Part shown: positions 1 through 10,929 of the stretch, in pieces
Layout of the letters: each line of letters starts with the position of its first letter
How positions within the stretch are numbered: position 1 is the stretch's first letter
From: Cannabis sativa
Taxonomy: Eukaryota; Streptophyta; Magnoliopsida; Rosales; Cannabaceae
Direction of reading: 5' to 3'
Assembly: GCF_029168945.1 (NCBI RefSeq)
Contig: NC_083605.1
Location: 42,271,659-42,335,658 of the forward strand
Length of the DNA: 64,000 nt
Made by a program: the position numbers and the translations under genes
Notes under the pieces: model-generated
Database searches by the model: none
Told to the model about the DNA's origin: nothing
The model's input: only the letters and a program-made list of their open reading frames with translations

Positions 1-174
1 ATTTAATTAAATACAAGAAAATACATATAGTTTAGCTTATAATATTAAATTCTTTAAACTATGATTTTCTAAATTAATTTCAAAATAAATGAAATTAATT
101 ATGTTGCTAATTCAATTTTAATTAGGTTAAACTAGTGTAATTAACCCTAGTACAGTCATTCAAATCAGGCAAAT

Positions 175-266
175 GGGCCTTCACAATTGGGGTAGTTTGT
201 GTGAGGGGGTGCTGGGTTCAGTATGTCGTACCCACTTCTATGGCTCCCAACTCTCACACAAGGCCC
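175..266 (-). other. Conserved leader stem-loop HP1, copy 1
   Basis: This is a 92-nt block with nested inverted repeats. The outer arms are GGGCCTT and AAGGCCC, the next arms TTGTGTGAG and CTCACACAA, and an inner stem is TGGGT/ACCCA around a 12-nt loop. The same block recurs at 12569-12661, 21501-21592 and 57960-58053 at the same relative place in the leader, surrounded by poorly conserved AT-rich DNA. A structured RNA role is inferred, not shown. Confidence 0.7.
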
Positions 267-1160
267 AAAAGAGAGGAATTTAACCTTAATAAGAACAACT
301 GTTATTAATTGAATAGGCCCAAAAGCTAAATGGGCCTAAATAAATCCTATCAATAATTATGATAATTTATTTTAGCAACATTAACCTATATGCATCTATA
401 ATAAAATTAAACACATAGGCTCACACAGGCACACTTTGGATGGGTCCTATCATGTTGCTAGGTCATACACAGATGAAAGAAGATTGTAAATTATACCTGT
501 TACAAATTATTATCTTGACCAAGGGAGCCATCAGATCATTAGATCTGGCAAAAGGTAACCATGGCTATTTGCAATCAAGTAATAATAGGTTTTGAAAACT
601 TACACATAAGTTAAAACACATACTCCTGCAACAGGGTTAGCTGGATAGTTGGAAGTAGGATTTATTTATTTATTTTTATTTTTATTTTTTTTTTTATAAT
701 AAATTTCTAAGAAATAAATAATTAAATAAAAATTTAATATTCAAAAAATAATAATTTCGGAATTAAAAAATAAATTTCGAAAATTTAAAAAAAATTTTAA
801 AAAAATTAAACCTACTTTTTATCTTATATCTATTTAAAGTTACATGATTATAAATATCTTATTTTAAATAAGGTCAAAATATCTTTTAAAATATTTATAA
901 AATCTGACCTTAAATTTAAAAAAAATATAATCAAATTTAAAAATAAGATAGTTTTTTAAGCAAAAAGATAAATACTAATTCTATTCGAATTCAAATTACA
1001 CTAATATCTTGAATTAATTTAAAAAAAAATAAAATTAATTCAAAATGATAATTAGAATTGAATTAGGAATAGTATTAGTATATATACAAAACCATACAAA
1101 AATTTGGAAGTTAATTCCATGAAAAGGTATGAAAAATTGAAGAAAAAGGGAAAAAACCGA
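267..1160 (-). other. AT-rich leader of copia element A, no gene
   Basis: This is non-coding leader. A conserved block at about 410-490 (around CACATAGGCTCACACAGGC) recurs in the other three leaders. The rest is A/T-rich with homopolymer runs and no supportable open frame. Confidence 0.7.
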
Positions 1161-1190
1161 AACTGTACGGACAGTTCTGCGATCGCAGAA
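1161..1190. other. Leader hairpin followed by a 16-bp perfect palindrome
   Basis: AACTGT and ACAGTT (1161-1166, 1171-1176) form a stem with loop ACGG. The perfect palindrome TTCTGCGATCGCAGAA follows at 1175-1190. The block lies about 280 nt downstream of the primer-binding site in the element's sense. The inner copia element has it at 13700-13727. In the outer and third elements, larger GC-rich hairpins occupy the same place. Confidence 0.75.
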
Positions 1191-1469
1191 AATATCAAGA
1201 CAAAATTTCCGATTTTGTCAAATCTTCAAAAAATCATAACTAATTCAAATAAAATCCAAATTGAGTTCTGTAAAAGGCTAACTTGCTTAATTTTTTCCAT
1301 AATATCCAATAAAAATAATTACAGAATCGAAATCACAATTATTTATCACGAAAATTTAACAAACATCAATCATTCATCAAATAACACTCAATACAACATG
1401 ATACCATCCAAAGAACATACAAACAATCGTTTTAAAGTCCAAATTTCATGTAAGTAAATCAATTACCAT

Positions 1470-1482
1470 GGCTCTGAGGCCA
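1470..1482 (-). promoter_or_regulatory. Primer-binding site of copia element A (variant)
   Basis: In sense this reads TGGCCTCAGAGCC, two bases from the LTR. The canonical plant initiator-tRNA-Met site is TGGTATCAGAGCC, as in the inner element. The TA to GC change at positions 4-5 is shared with the outer element. Confidence 0.7.
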
Positions 1483-1484
1483 GT

Positions 1485-3377
1485 TGTTGGATATTATTTT
1501 ACCAGGATCTTAGATCTACTCACAAGTATGTTTATTAACATCCTAAATATGAACTTTCTAAAACGATAAATTAAACACATATAAAGTTTAAGAAACCTTA
1601 CATTGGGTGCAGCGGAATTATAATGACTCCTTCCGTTCAGATCTCTAACCCTTGATTCCTTTCTGTAGCAGAGTATTATCAAGATCTGAACCTGGATCTT
1701 CTTCTCTGAATCCTTGATGCTGAATCTCCTTTCGTCGTTGATCTTTCTTCACAATCTTCCTCACTATGATTGAGGTATTGCTTGATGTGTGTGGGCACTA
1801 CTCTAATCACTAAGAGAGGTTCGAAATATTGAGGAAGAAAAGAGAGAGAGAGTGGCGGCTAGAGAAGAGAGTGGAGGCTCAGGTTTTTCTGATTCAGAAA
1901 GTGTAATTTTCCTGAAGCCTTCACTATCTATTTATAGCATTCCTCTAGGGTTTGATTTGAATTATATGGCATTAAAATAATGAAAAAATCATATAAAAAA
2001 AGATAACATAAGTGGCCGGCCCTAGGCTAGGTGGACTGGGCCTTGATTTTTGCAATTTTGCAATTTTACCACTTTTGTATCTGATTTTCTGAAAAATGCC
2101 AATTTCCTAATTCAATCATTTAAATGCCAATTCTAACTATTTAATAACTATAAATAATTATTAAATAATATTGTCATTTATCATATTTATTAATTGCACC
2201 ATACAAAGTATCACAATTAACAAATATGCCCCTGTTAACTCTTTCTTTACAATTTCGCCCTTACTTAGTGAAAATTTCACAAATAGACATAGTCTAATTT
2301 GTGAATTATAATTGATTAATCAAAACCAATTACATGAGTCTTACAAACAATATTATCTCAACTAGTGGGGGGACCATGGGTCTATATAACCGAGCTTCCA
2401 ATAAGTAGATCAAGAATTTAGCACTAAAATTCACTAACTTATTAATTCTTCGTTGAATCCACGCATAGAACTTAGAATTGCACTCTCAGTATATAGAATG
2501 CTCTATATGTTCCACCATATAGACACATCATTAGTTATCCATTGTTATAATCCTAATTTGATCAATGATCCTCTATATGAATGATCTACATAGTAAAGGG
2601 ATTAAATTACCGTAACACCCTACCATGTATTTTATCCTTAAAACACTTGACCCCGTATAAATGATATTTCAGCTTATGTGAAATGAGATCTCCACCATTT
2701 ATTTTCGTTTGGCCAAGCTCGAAGGAAATCATCCTTTGCTTACTATTTGCCAGATAGAAGCTATAGATTCCATGTTTATGCTAGCGCTCCCACTCAATTG
2801 CACTACCGTGTTCCCAAAATGTACGTATCACCCTGACCTAAAAGTAGGCTTAACTAACAAATCAAAGAACACGAATAGCCTTTCAAGATTGAGCCTAATC
2901 ATAACAGGATTAAGATCATTTGATCTAGGATCAACTTGGCGATATTGACTTGAATAGATTTTACGGTAACTTTAATTAAATCTAATTCAAAGTTCAATAT
3001 CGGTCCCTTCCGATGCATACTCCATGCATCCAACCTGAGCTTTACTTTAACCAATGTTCTGGAAAGAACATAGTATTTCTCCAAATACAAGTAAACTCTT
3101 GTTGTAGATTATCATATCAGTAAAACCCTGTGTCTGATAAATCTAGGAAACTTTATTCACATAGTCATGTTTACTTTCCAATGTGATGACAGCACAATAA
3201 ACATGATCAAGTATGTGAAAAGGGTTTAAGATGAATTTATAAATCAATTAGACAAGCAATTGATAAAGTGAGCCAAAACATACACAAATGAATGAAAAAT
3301 ACTTCTGTTTCTTTATTGATGTTGAATAAAATAGATTACATTGAAACGGAGTTTTATTTAGGGCATAAAACCTAACA
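1485..3377 (-). repeat. Copia 5' LTR of element A (1893 bp)
   Basis: On the plus strand it starts TGTTGGATATT and ends CCTAACA, which are terminal TG...CA inverted repeats with one change from the family's CCCAACA. It aligns end to end with the LTRs at 5831-7712, 14022-15903 and 25451-27344. A minus-strand TATA box is at 1928-1937. The short plus-strand open frame at 2709-2948 is conserved among the LTRs only because the LTRs are related. Confidence 0.92.
1928..1937 (-). promoter_or_regulatory. TATA box of copia LTR A
   Basis: In sense this is CTATAAATAG, followed downstream by a CT-rich tract (about 1838-1852). The same box is at 6273-6282, 14464-14473 and 25898-25907, and at 31199-31209 in the plus-strand solo LTR. 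Transcription would start roughly 30 nt downstream, leaving a 5' LTR segment (R-U5) of around 400 nt. Confidence 0.7.
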
Positions 3378-4722
3378 GGTTACTCAAGTGGGCGATGGAA
3401 TTGGGTTAGTACGAAATCAACTTCCAATCCCGAACAGCTATAAAAGGCCAAGCCTTGGCCGACTTTGTGGTAGAATGCACAGGCAAAAAAGAAAGCATAC
3501 CAGAAAGCGGTCCCGAGCCAGTACCACAGCAAAGTAACAAACAAGACAAACTGACCTAGAAACTACATGTGGATGGGTCAGCAACAGATCAACTATCTGG
3601 CGCAAGAATTGCCCTCGTCACACCTGGGGGGCAACACCTGCACGATGCAGTCAAGTTCTAATTTAAGGCCTCTAACAACGAAGCCGAATATGAGGCCCTA
3701 ATCGCTGAACTTAAACTAGCCAAGGAGATGAAGGCCAAACACATTGAAATCTGCAGTGATTCACAGTTGGTGATAAATCATGTATCTGGCGAATACGAGG
3801 CTCGGGGAGAAAAAATGATAGCATATCTGAGCAAAATACATGACCTGCTCGCACAATTCAAAAGCTACAGTCCCAGAGTAATTCCTAGAGAAGAAAATAC
3901 AACTGCAGACGCGTTGGCTCGATTGGCAAGCAGCAATGTAAGTGACAAGGCCAACTTGGTCCCTATCCAGTTCCTTGAAGAGCCTAGCATCACTGGCATA
4001 GAAGAAATCGAAATGATTGACACATTCCCAAACTGGATGATGCCAATAGCAGCCTACCTCAACTCTGGGGAACTCCCAGATAACCGAAATGAAGCTCGAA
4101 ATATGAGAAGAAAGGCAGTACAATACATCATAGTAGAAGGAGTCATGTACAGAAGAGGATTCTCAATGTCATTACTTAGATGTGTCACACAAGATGAAGC
4201 TGCACGGCTTCTATTTGAAGTTCATGACGGAATCTGTGGAAATCATGCAGCCGGATAGAGCTTATCAAAGAAAATTCTAAGGCAAGGCTACTTCTGGCCA
4301 ACGATCATTGAAGATTCGAGAGCCTATGTCAAGAAGTGTGACAAGTTCCAGAGATTTTCAAAGATACCAAGAGCTCCGCCCAACGAGCTGGCACAGATGC
4401 AAAGTTCGTGGTCCTTTGCCATTTGGGGAATTGATCTAATCGGGCAGTTACCTAAAGGTAAAGGTGGAGTGCAGTATGCAGTGGTAGCAGTCGACTACTT
4501 TACTAAGTGGACTGAAGCCGAACCACTTGCAACCATTACATCAAACAAATTTCAAGACTTTATAGTGAAGAACTTAATATGCAAGTTCGGACTACCGTAC
4601 AAAATAGTCTCGGACAATGGCAAACAGTTCGACAGCCAATCTTTCACTAATTTCTGTGCGAACCATGGTATCATCAAAAGTTTCTCCGCAATGGCACATC
4701 CTCAAGAAAAAGGTCAAGTTGA
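3378..4722 (+). pseudogene. Tat pol: second RNase H and integrase N-terminal part, interrupted
   Basis: Translation gives the extra RNase H typical of the Tat lineage. Its acidic residues are visible as VDGSAT (near 3570), NNEAEYEAL (near 3680), CSDSQLV (near 3755) and ADALARLAS (near 3910). Integrase follows, with zinc-finger histidines in VHDGICGNHAAG, then KKCDKFQRF in which the second cysteine of the usual CxxC is Phe. The first two catalytic aspartates are in WGIDLIGQLP and VSDNGKQF. In-frame stops occur near 3410, 3557, 3661 and 4256, so it is not functional. Translation reaches the codon of the catalytic glutamate and is cut there by the outer copia element. The rest continues at 27345. 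Confidence 0.88.
4718..4722. repeat. Target site duplication GTTGA, left copy
   Basis: GTTGA precedes the outer copia element here and follows it at 27345-27349. The Tat reading frame continues across the two copies when one is counted, which confirms the 22.6 kb insertion boundaries. Confidence 0.92.
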
Positions 4723-5830
4723 TGTTGGAAATTATTTTACAAGGATCTTAGATCTACTCACAAGTATGTTGATTGACACCCTAAATAAGAACTTCTAAAA
4801 CGATTATGAAATAAACACATATAAAGTATGAGAAACCTTACATTGAGTGCAGCGGAATAATATGACTTCTTCCGTTCAGATCTCTAACCCTTGTATCCTT
4901 TCTGTCGCAGAGTATTATCAAGATCTGAACCTGGATCTCTTTCTCTCCTTCTTTAGTGTTGAAACTCCTTCTTGTTGAAAGTCTTTCTTCACGATCTTCC
5001 TCACTATAATTGTGGTATTACTTGCTGTGTGTGGACACTACTCTAATCACTAAGTGGTTCGAAATTTCAAGGAAGAAGAGAGAGAGAGAAGTGGCGGCTA
5101 GGGTTTAGAAAGAGAAGGCTCAGATTTTTCTCTGAATGAAAAGTGTTATTTTCCTAAAGCCATCACTATCTATTTATATCATTCCACTAGGGTTAGGTTT
5201 GAATTATTTGACATTTAAATAATGAAAATATCAGATGATAAAGCCTATTAAAGTGGATGGCCATGGCTATATGGATTTAGGCCTCACTTTTTGCAATTTT
5301 GCAGTTTTATCATTTCTGCATCTCATTTTCTCAAAAACGCCAATTTTCAAATTCAACCATTTAAAGGCCAATTCTAATTATTTAATAACTATAAATAATT
5401 ATTAAATAATATTGTAATTTATCATTTTTATTAATTGAACCATACAAAGTATCATAATTAACAAATATGCCCCTAAAACTCTTTCTTTACAATTTCGCCC
5501 TTACTTAGTGAAAAATTCACAAATAGACATAGTCTAATTTGAGAATTATAATTGATTAATCAAAACAAATTATATGAGTCTTACAAGCAATATTATCTCA
5601 ACTAGTGGGGGGACCATGGGTCTATATAACCGAGCTTCCCATAAGTAGATCAAGAATTTATAACCTAAATTTACTAACTTATTAATTCTTCGTTGAATCC
5701 ACGCATAGAACTTAGAATTGCACTCTCAGTATATAGAATGTTCTATATGTTCCACCATATAGGCACATCATTAGTTATCCATTGTTATAATCCTAATTTG
5801 ATCAATGATCCTCTATATGAATGATCTACA
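4723..5830 (-). repeat. Outer copia 3' LTR, left part
   Basis: It starts TGTTGGAAATT and follows the family LTR to CTCTATATGAATGATCTACA, where the inner element begins. The TATA box is slightly altered (5170-5179). The LTR resumes after 15903. Confidence 0.92.
5826..5830. repeat. Target site duplication CTACA, left copy
   Basis: CTACA here and at 15904-15908 flank the inner copia element. Counting one copy, the outer LTR reads through as in the uninterrupted LTR at 25451-27344. Confidence 0.93.
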
Positions 5831-7712
5831 TGTTGGAATTATTTTACCAGGATCTTAGATCTACTCACAAGTATGTTTATTAACATCCTAAATATGAACT
5901 TTCTAAAACGATAAATTAAACACATATAAAGTTTAAGAAACCTTACATTGGGTGCAGCGGAATATAATGACTCCTTCCGTTCAGATATCTAGCCCTTGAT
6001 TCCTTTCTGTAGCAGAGCATTATCAATATCTGAACCTGGATCTCTTTCTCTGAATCCTTGATGCTGAATCTCCTTTGCTGATGATCTTTCTTCACGATCT
6101 TCCTCACTATGATTGAGGTATCACTTGATGTGTGTGGGCACTACTCTAATCACTAAGAGAGGTTCGAAATATTGAGGAAGAAAAGAGAGAGAGAGAGAGG
6201 CGGCTAGAGAAGAGAGTGGAGGCTCAGGTTTTTCTGATTCAGAAAGTGTAATTTTCCTGAAGCCTTCACTATCTATTTATAGCATTCCTCTAGGGCTTGA
6301 TTTGAATTATATGGCATTAAAATAATGAAAAAATCATTTAAAAAAGATGACATAAGTGGCCGGCCCTAGGCTAGGTGGACTGGGCCTTATTTTTGCAATT
6401 TTGCAATTTTACCACTTTTGTATCTGATTTTCTCAAAAATGCCAATTTCCTAATTCAATCATTTAAATGCCAATTCTAACTATTTAATAACTATAAATAA
6501 TTATTAAATAATATTGTCATTTATCATATTTATTAATTGAACCATACAAAGTATCATAATTAACAAATATGCCCCTAAAACTCTTTCTTTACAATTTCGC
6601 CCTTACTTAGTGAAAAATTCACAAATAGACATAGTCTAATTCGTGAATTATAATTGATTAATCAAAACCAATTACATGAGTCTTACAAGCAATATTATCT
6701 CAACTAGTGGGGGGACCATGGGTCTATATAACCGAGCTTCCAATAAGTAGATCAAGAATTTAGCACTAAAATTCACTAACTTATTAATTCTTCGTTGAAT
6801 CCACGCATAGAACTTAGAATTGCACTCTCAGTTATATAGAATGCTCTATATGTTCCACCATATAGACACATCATTAGTTATCCATTGTTATAATCCTAAT
6901 GTGATCAATTATCCTCTATATGAATGATCTACACTGTAAAGGGATTAAATTACCGTTACACCCTACAATGTATTTATTCCTTAAAACACTTGACCCCGTA
7001 TAAATGATATTTCAGCTAATGTGAAATGAGTACTCCACCATTTATGTTCGTTTGGTCAAGCTCGAAGGAGATCATCCTTTGCTTACTATTCGCCGTATAG
7101 AAGCTATAGATTCCATGTTTATGCCGCCGCTCCCACTCAATTGCACTACCGTGTTCCCAAAATGTACGTATCACCCCGACCTAAAAGTAGGCTTAACTAA
7201 CAAATCAAAGAACACGAATAGCCTTTCAAGATTGAGCCTAATCATATCGGTGATTAAGATCATTTGATCTAGGATCAACTTAGGCGATATTGACTTGAAT
7301 AGATATTACGGTAAGTTTAATAAATCTAAGTCAAAGTTCAATATCGGTCCCTTCCGATGCATACTCCATGCATCCAACCTGAGCTTTACTTTAACCAATG
7401 CTCTGGAAAGAACATAGTATTTCTCCAAATACAAGTAAACTCTTGTTGTAGATTATCATATCGCAAAACCCTATGTCCGATAAATCTAGGAAACTTCATT
7501 CACATAGTCATGTTTACTTTCCAATGTGTTGACGACACAATAAACAAGATCAAGTATGTGAAAAGGGTTTCAGATGAATTTATACATTATGTACATATAA
7601 TCATGAAATAAATCATGTGAACCATGCAACATTAAATGTTATTTCTGATCTATATTAATAAACAAATCTGATTATATTGAAATGAGTTTTATTTAGGGCA
7701 TAAAACCCAACA
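5831..7712 (-). repeat. Inner copia 3' LTR
   Basis: On the plus strand it runs from TGTTGGAATT to CCCAACA. It is almost identical to 14022-15903. The differences between 7085 and 7540 fall mostly at CAG or CTG in the partner copy. The TATA box is at 6273-6282. Confidence 0.95.
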
Positions 7713-7723
7713 AACTCCCACTT
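7713..7723 (-). promoter_or_regulatory. Polypurine tract of the inner copia element
   Basis: The sense AAGTGGGAGTT lies directly before the 3' LTR, the usual primer site for plus-strand DNA synthesis in copia elements. The same tract is at 16656-16670 and 53479-53489. Confidence 0.85.
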
Positions 7724-10135
7724 GCACTAATATAAAACAAAAAGTGCGTTTCAAATAATCTCAACACCTTGATATACAAATCAAGTGCAGTAGTAGTAAA
7801 CTCCTCGTAATAGGATCTGAAAGGTTGAATTAACCACAACCTTTTCTCCACCATTACTCTTCCTTTAATCACAAAATCATTGATAATGTGAAATTCCTCT
7901 CTATATGTTTACTCTCTTGGGATACTGGATTCTATACCTTTGGCAACTACTTTTGGTTAATCAGGAAATTAACACTAGCAGTTTAAGGCAATTTGGAATG
8001 GTGCCAAAGATGTATAGAACTTTCCTTAGACTGAATAAGTACCTTTCCCGCAACTTTAACATTCGCCTCTCTCGGTAGACCTAGAGACTTCAGATAGGTT
8101 TTTACACTTCTCCAAAATCACTATTCCACCCCCAGAGTAACCACCATCTTATCAGAAAGATTTTCTAGCACTAAGGCAAATTTCAAAATCTGATATGGTG
8201 TAGTCTAAGAGTTTTTAAACACACTCTTATAGACTAACATATAGTTCCTCTTCTTTATCTTAGGATTTACTTGATTGTCTTCCAATGTTCTTCTCCTGGA
8301 TTAATCTGATACCTACTCATTACTCCCACTCAACAAGAGTGTCCGGTCTAAGGCATACAAAAGCATATCTAAGACCTCTCACTGTTGATGTAAGAAATTC
8401 TTTCATGGCTTTATCTTTTCTGGAATAGTTAAGACTTTTCCTTAGATAAATAAAATCTATGCCTAAGAAGTTGTGAAGCTTCTATAGATTGCCATTAGAA
8501 AGAAAATGCTTCAGCATCTTACTAAAGTAAGTTGCTTGCATTAGAGTAAGTAATTACCAGGTATACCACAAGCCATAGGTTTAGATAAACTCAAATCTAT
8601 AATACTAGGAACAGGAAGTTTTGTTAAGTCCATTGAATGGACTTATAAACGAAAATTTCCTTTTATGTCCTTGTAATAGAAAACTTTAGGTCATTCCATG
8701 TGAATGGATTAAACCATAGTTCTATTGGCTTTCTTCTTAGTTTCTTATCTTGACAATCCATTACTTGTTTAAACTCACAATGGATTTTAATCACTTGTGT
8801 CTCCCAAGTCATAAGAAGGTGAGTTCCTAGAAACTCTCCCACTACGACAAGGTACCGTGAATTATGTCGAAGAAAACTAAATGGTATTGATCTCTTCGGT
8901 TGTGACAAGACAACAGAGGCAGTGGGATCATCATATGTTATATAAGATGATAGAACACTTTTGGAATCAAGAATTAAATATCTCCTTTATTTGCTACTTG
9001 TTTTTCAGACTTAGTCATTTTCTTAGAAAAGTAGTATTTGTTTGAACAAACACTTTCTTATCTATTGACAATGGGATGGTCCACCCCTAATCACTTAGAA
9101 TAGCTAAGAAACCATGGTTAACAGTTCTAGCTTTTCTTAAGATTTTGATTAGGTCATCCATGAATCTAGTAATGATTTACATTAAGTATACAACCATTAC
9201 ATCATTCTGAAATTGTATTACCATAGAAGGATTTAGGCAACGACTAGTAACTAATCATCAACATGCAACTCGAAATTTCTGGGGAGGTAAGTTTGGATAT
9301 AATTCAAAAATCAATTTAATGATCTTTGAACTGCATATCTACTAACTATTTCTCCACCCCTATCGATTCGCAAGATCTTTAACCACTTACCTTAATGGTG
9401 TTTAACCATTGCTAGAAATTAATGAAATTTTTCAAACATTTCAAATTTCTTTGCATAAGGTATAATCTAGAGTTATCGTTTTAAGAATACAACGAAAAAC
9501 TCATATCCACCCTGAATGTACATTCATCTCGCGAATGAGATGAACTACTTTCGGTGGATATAGGCATATTAACTCTTTGCAGATTGATCTTGTCAAATCC
9601 ACTATGAACAAGATACAAATGCCATAGATTAAGAAAATGTGGTAGTGTCTATGATGACATAGGTTTAGTTACATCAAAGAGTTCTTAGAATACTTCAAGT
9701 GGATCCCGGTCACAGAATCACCTAACTCACATTCCATACGGTTTAATCCATTAATAAAAGATGGATATTAAACACTTGAGAGAGTGTAACTGTATTGTAT
9801 TCTGGAATTAGAAATTTAAGAAAATTTCTATTTGGAATCTAAAATTAAAGTCAAAGACTTAAATTCAACCAAATTTAATGAGTAATTCTTTCTTGGACCA
9901 CCACTACTAATATAAACTCTAAGTCAGATTTGCCCATACAAGTAGGAGATTTCTAAGATTGAGGATTTATATCAATTGGGAATAGAATTTCGGGGTTATA
10001 ATCATATGCGTCATTTAATTTCTTAAGAGAAAATATAATGACATGAAATGATTCATAGACCATTCATCCAATGATATATTTGAAAGCTAATTCGAAATGA
10101 ATAAGCTAAGAGGAATTAGGATAATTTCGTTTAAA
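7724..10135 (-). pseudogene. Relic of copia pol in the inner element
   Basis: There is no long open frame, but nucleotide blocks match the outer element's pol. Position 8107-8155 matches the RNase H region at 17052-17100 (CACTTCTCCAAA...CCACCCCCA). Position 8310-8370 matches 17262-17330. Position 9020-9115 matches 18525-18605. Position 9340-9540 matches the integrase region. Many indels and stops interrupt it. The same relic occurs at 53490-55289 and, in the opposite direction, at 61061-62744. All three share changes that the outer element lacks, so the decay came before the copies spread. Confidence 0.75.
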
Positions 10136-10139
10136 ATAA

Positions 10140-10400
10140 GAATCCAACGATGCTTCGATTAGCGAAAGTCAAAGTAATCTTATTTATACAATCTTCTTGT
10201 TTCATATCGTAAAAATACTAGTCTAAGGTGTCATCAATTGATGAACAGCTAGATGTCGCATATACAATATTTATCTTTCGAGATCTAACACTATTATGTA
10301 TGTCTAATGGTGAAAATCCACTAGGGATTTATCTCATTAGATAAACAAGCCAAGTTAGACCAACAATGAAGATTCGAAATTAAACTACAACTTAATAACG
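10140..10400 (-). repeat. Divergent extra copy of the leader block, where gag should be
   Basis: GATTAGCGAAAGTCAAAG and the following 200 bp align, with many changes, to the leader block at 10640-10880 (GTTTAGGCGAGAGTCAAGG, then a CCACTAGGG region matching the CCTCC hairpin). In the outer and third elements this place holds gag. The block seems an older duplicate of the leader that took the place of gag. Confidence 0.5.
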
Positions 10401-10537
10401 ATGAAAATAACATGGTTCAATATAAATTCATACACAATTCGTAAATTATAAACATATAGTAAGTAGGAATGACAAGTGAAAATACTAAAACTTACAATCC
10501 TAAATAATTTCCAAGGTTTTCAACAAACTGATATCAG

Positions 10538-10673
10538 TGTCCCGTTTAGGCGAGAGTCAAAGCTACCATTCATTGAATAGAGTTGTCAGCTCGTCTAAAA
10601 TGTTAAACATTCTAGCAACCTTTTATTCGATCAAGATTGGAATTCAGCGTTGTCCCGTTTAGGCGAGAGTCAA
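10538..10673 (-). repeat. Duplicated 23-mer in the copia leader
   Basis: The same 23 bases occur at 10538-10560 and 10651-10673. On the sense strand they begin TTGACTCTCGCC and end CGGGACA. The outer element has both copies at 20473-20495 and 20585-20607. The third has one (56423-56445), with the second broken. In elements that have gag, the proximal copy is about 155-160 nt upstream of the gag ATG. Confidence 0.85.
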
Positions 10674-10734
10674 GGCAATTCTATCTTATGAGCTTCCACC
10701 ATTGTTTCATAATTTGCAAGTCAAGTATGGTCGC

Positions 10735-10837
10735 CACCATTAGGGTGATCCATACCATACAAAACACTTACAAACTACTTATCATGCGAGGTTAAACGGT
10801 GCGAAATTGCTAATGAACGTTCCTCCATTAGGGAGGA
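10735..10837 (-). other. Twin hairpins with identical 5-nt loops
   Basis: In sense, CCTCC/GGAGG (10821-10837, 6 bp with the flanking A-T pair) and CACC/GGTG (10735-10747) both enclose loop CTAAT. The outer element has the same pair at 20755-20771 and 20669-20681. In the third element both are broken. Position and shared loops suggest an RNA signal such as packaging or translation control. This is inference. Confidence 0.65.
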
Positions 10838-10929
10838 TTACTCACTAAAACAAACGCGTGTAAAACCCACAATGGAGATCGAATGTCTCTATAATAAAGC
10901 TCATTATTTGAAAAGAGTTGTATTTTCTT

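Larger units (their letters stand above)
1..3377 (-). mobile_element. Ty1/copia element A, 5' half (leader plus 5' LTR)
   Basis: The element lies on the minus strand. Its 5' LTR is at 1485-3377, its primer-binding site at 1470-1482, and its leader runs leftward to the window edge. gag, pol and the 3' LTR would lie left of base 1. The LTR and leader match the outer and inner copia elements block by block. To its right, Tat polyprotein sequence starts at 3378, so A is inserted in the Tat element. The expected 5-bp target copy on this side is GGTTA (3378-3382), but its partner is outside the window and cannot be checked. Confidence 0.85.

Noticed and set aside
1104..1457. A 117-codon plus-strand frame in the leader of element A, with a shorter form at 13752-13979.
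   Set aside because: It is Asn/Ile/Lys-rich as expected from AT-rich DNA, is antisense to the leader, and is truncated by an indel in the inner copy.
3761..4123. A 120-codon minus-strand frame over the Tat RNase H.
   Set aside because: It is a shadow of the plus-strand pol, where all recognisable motifs are found.
8663..8908. An 81-codon minus-strand frame in the inner element.
   Set aside because: It lies inside the pol relic and matches pol only in a short, frame-mixed way, so it is chance openness in decayed sequence.
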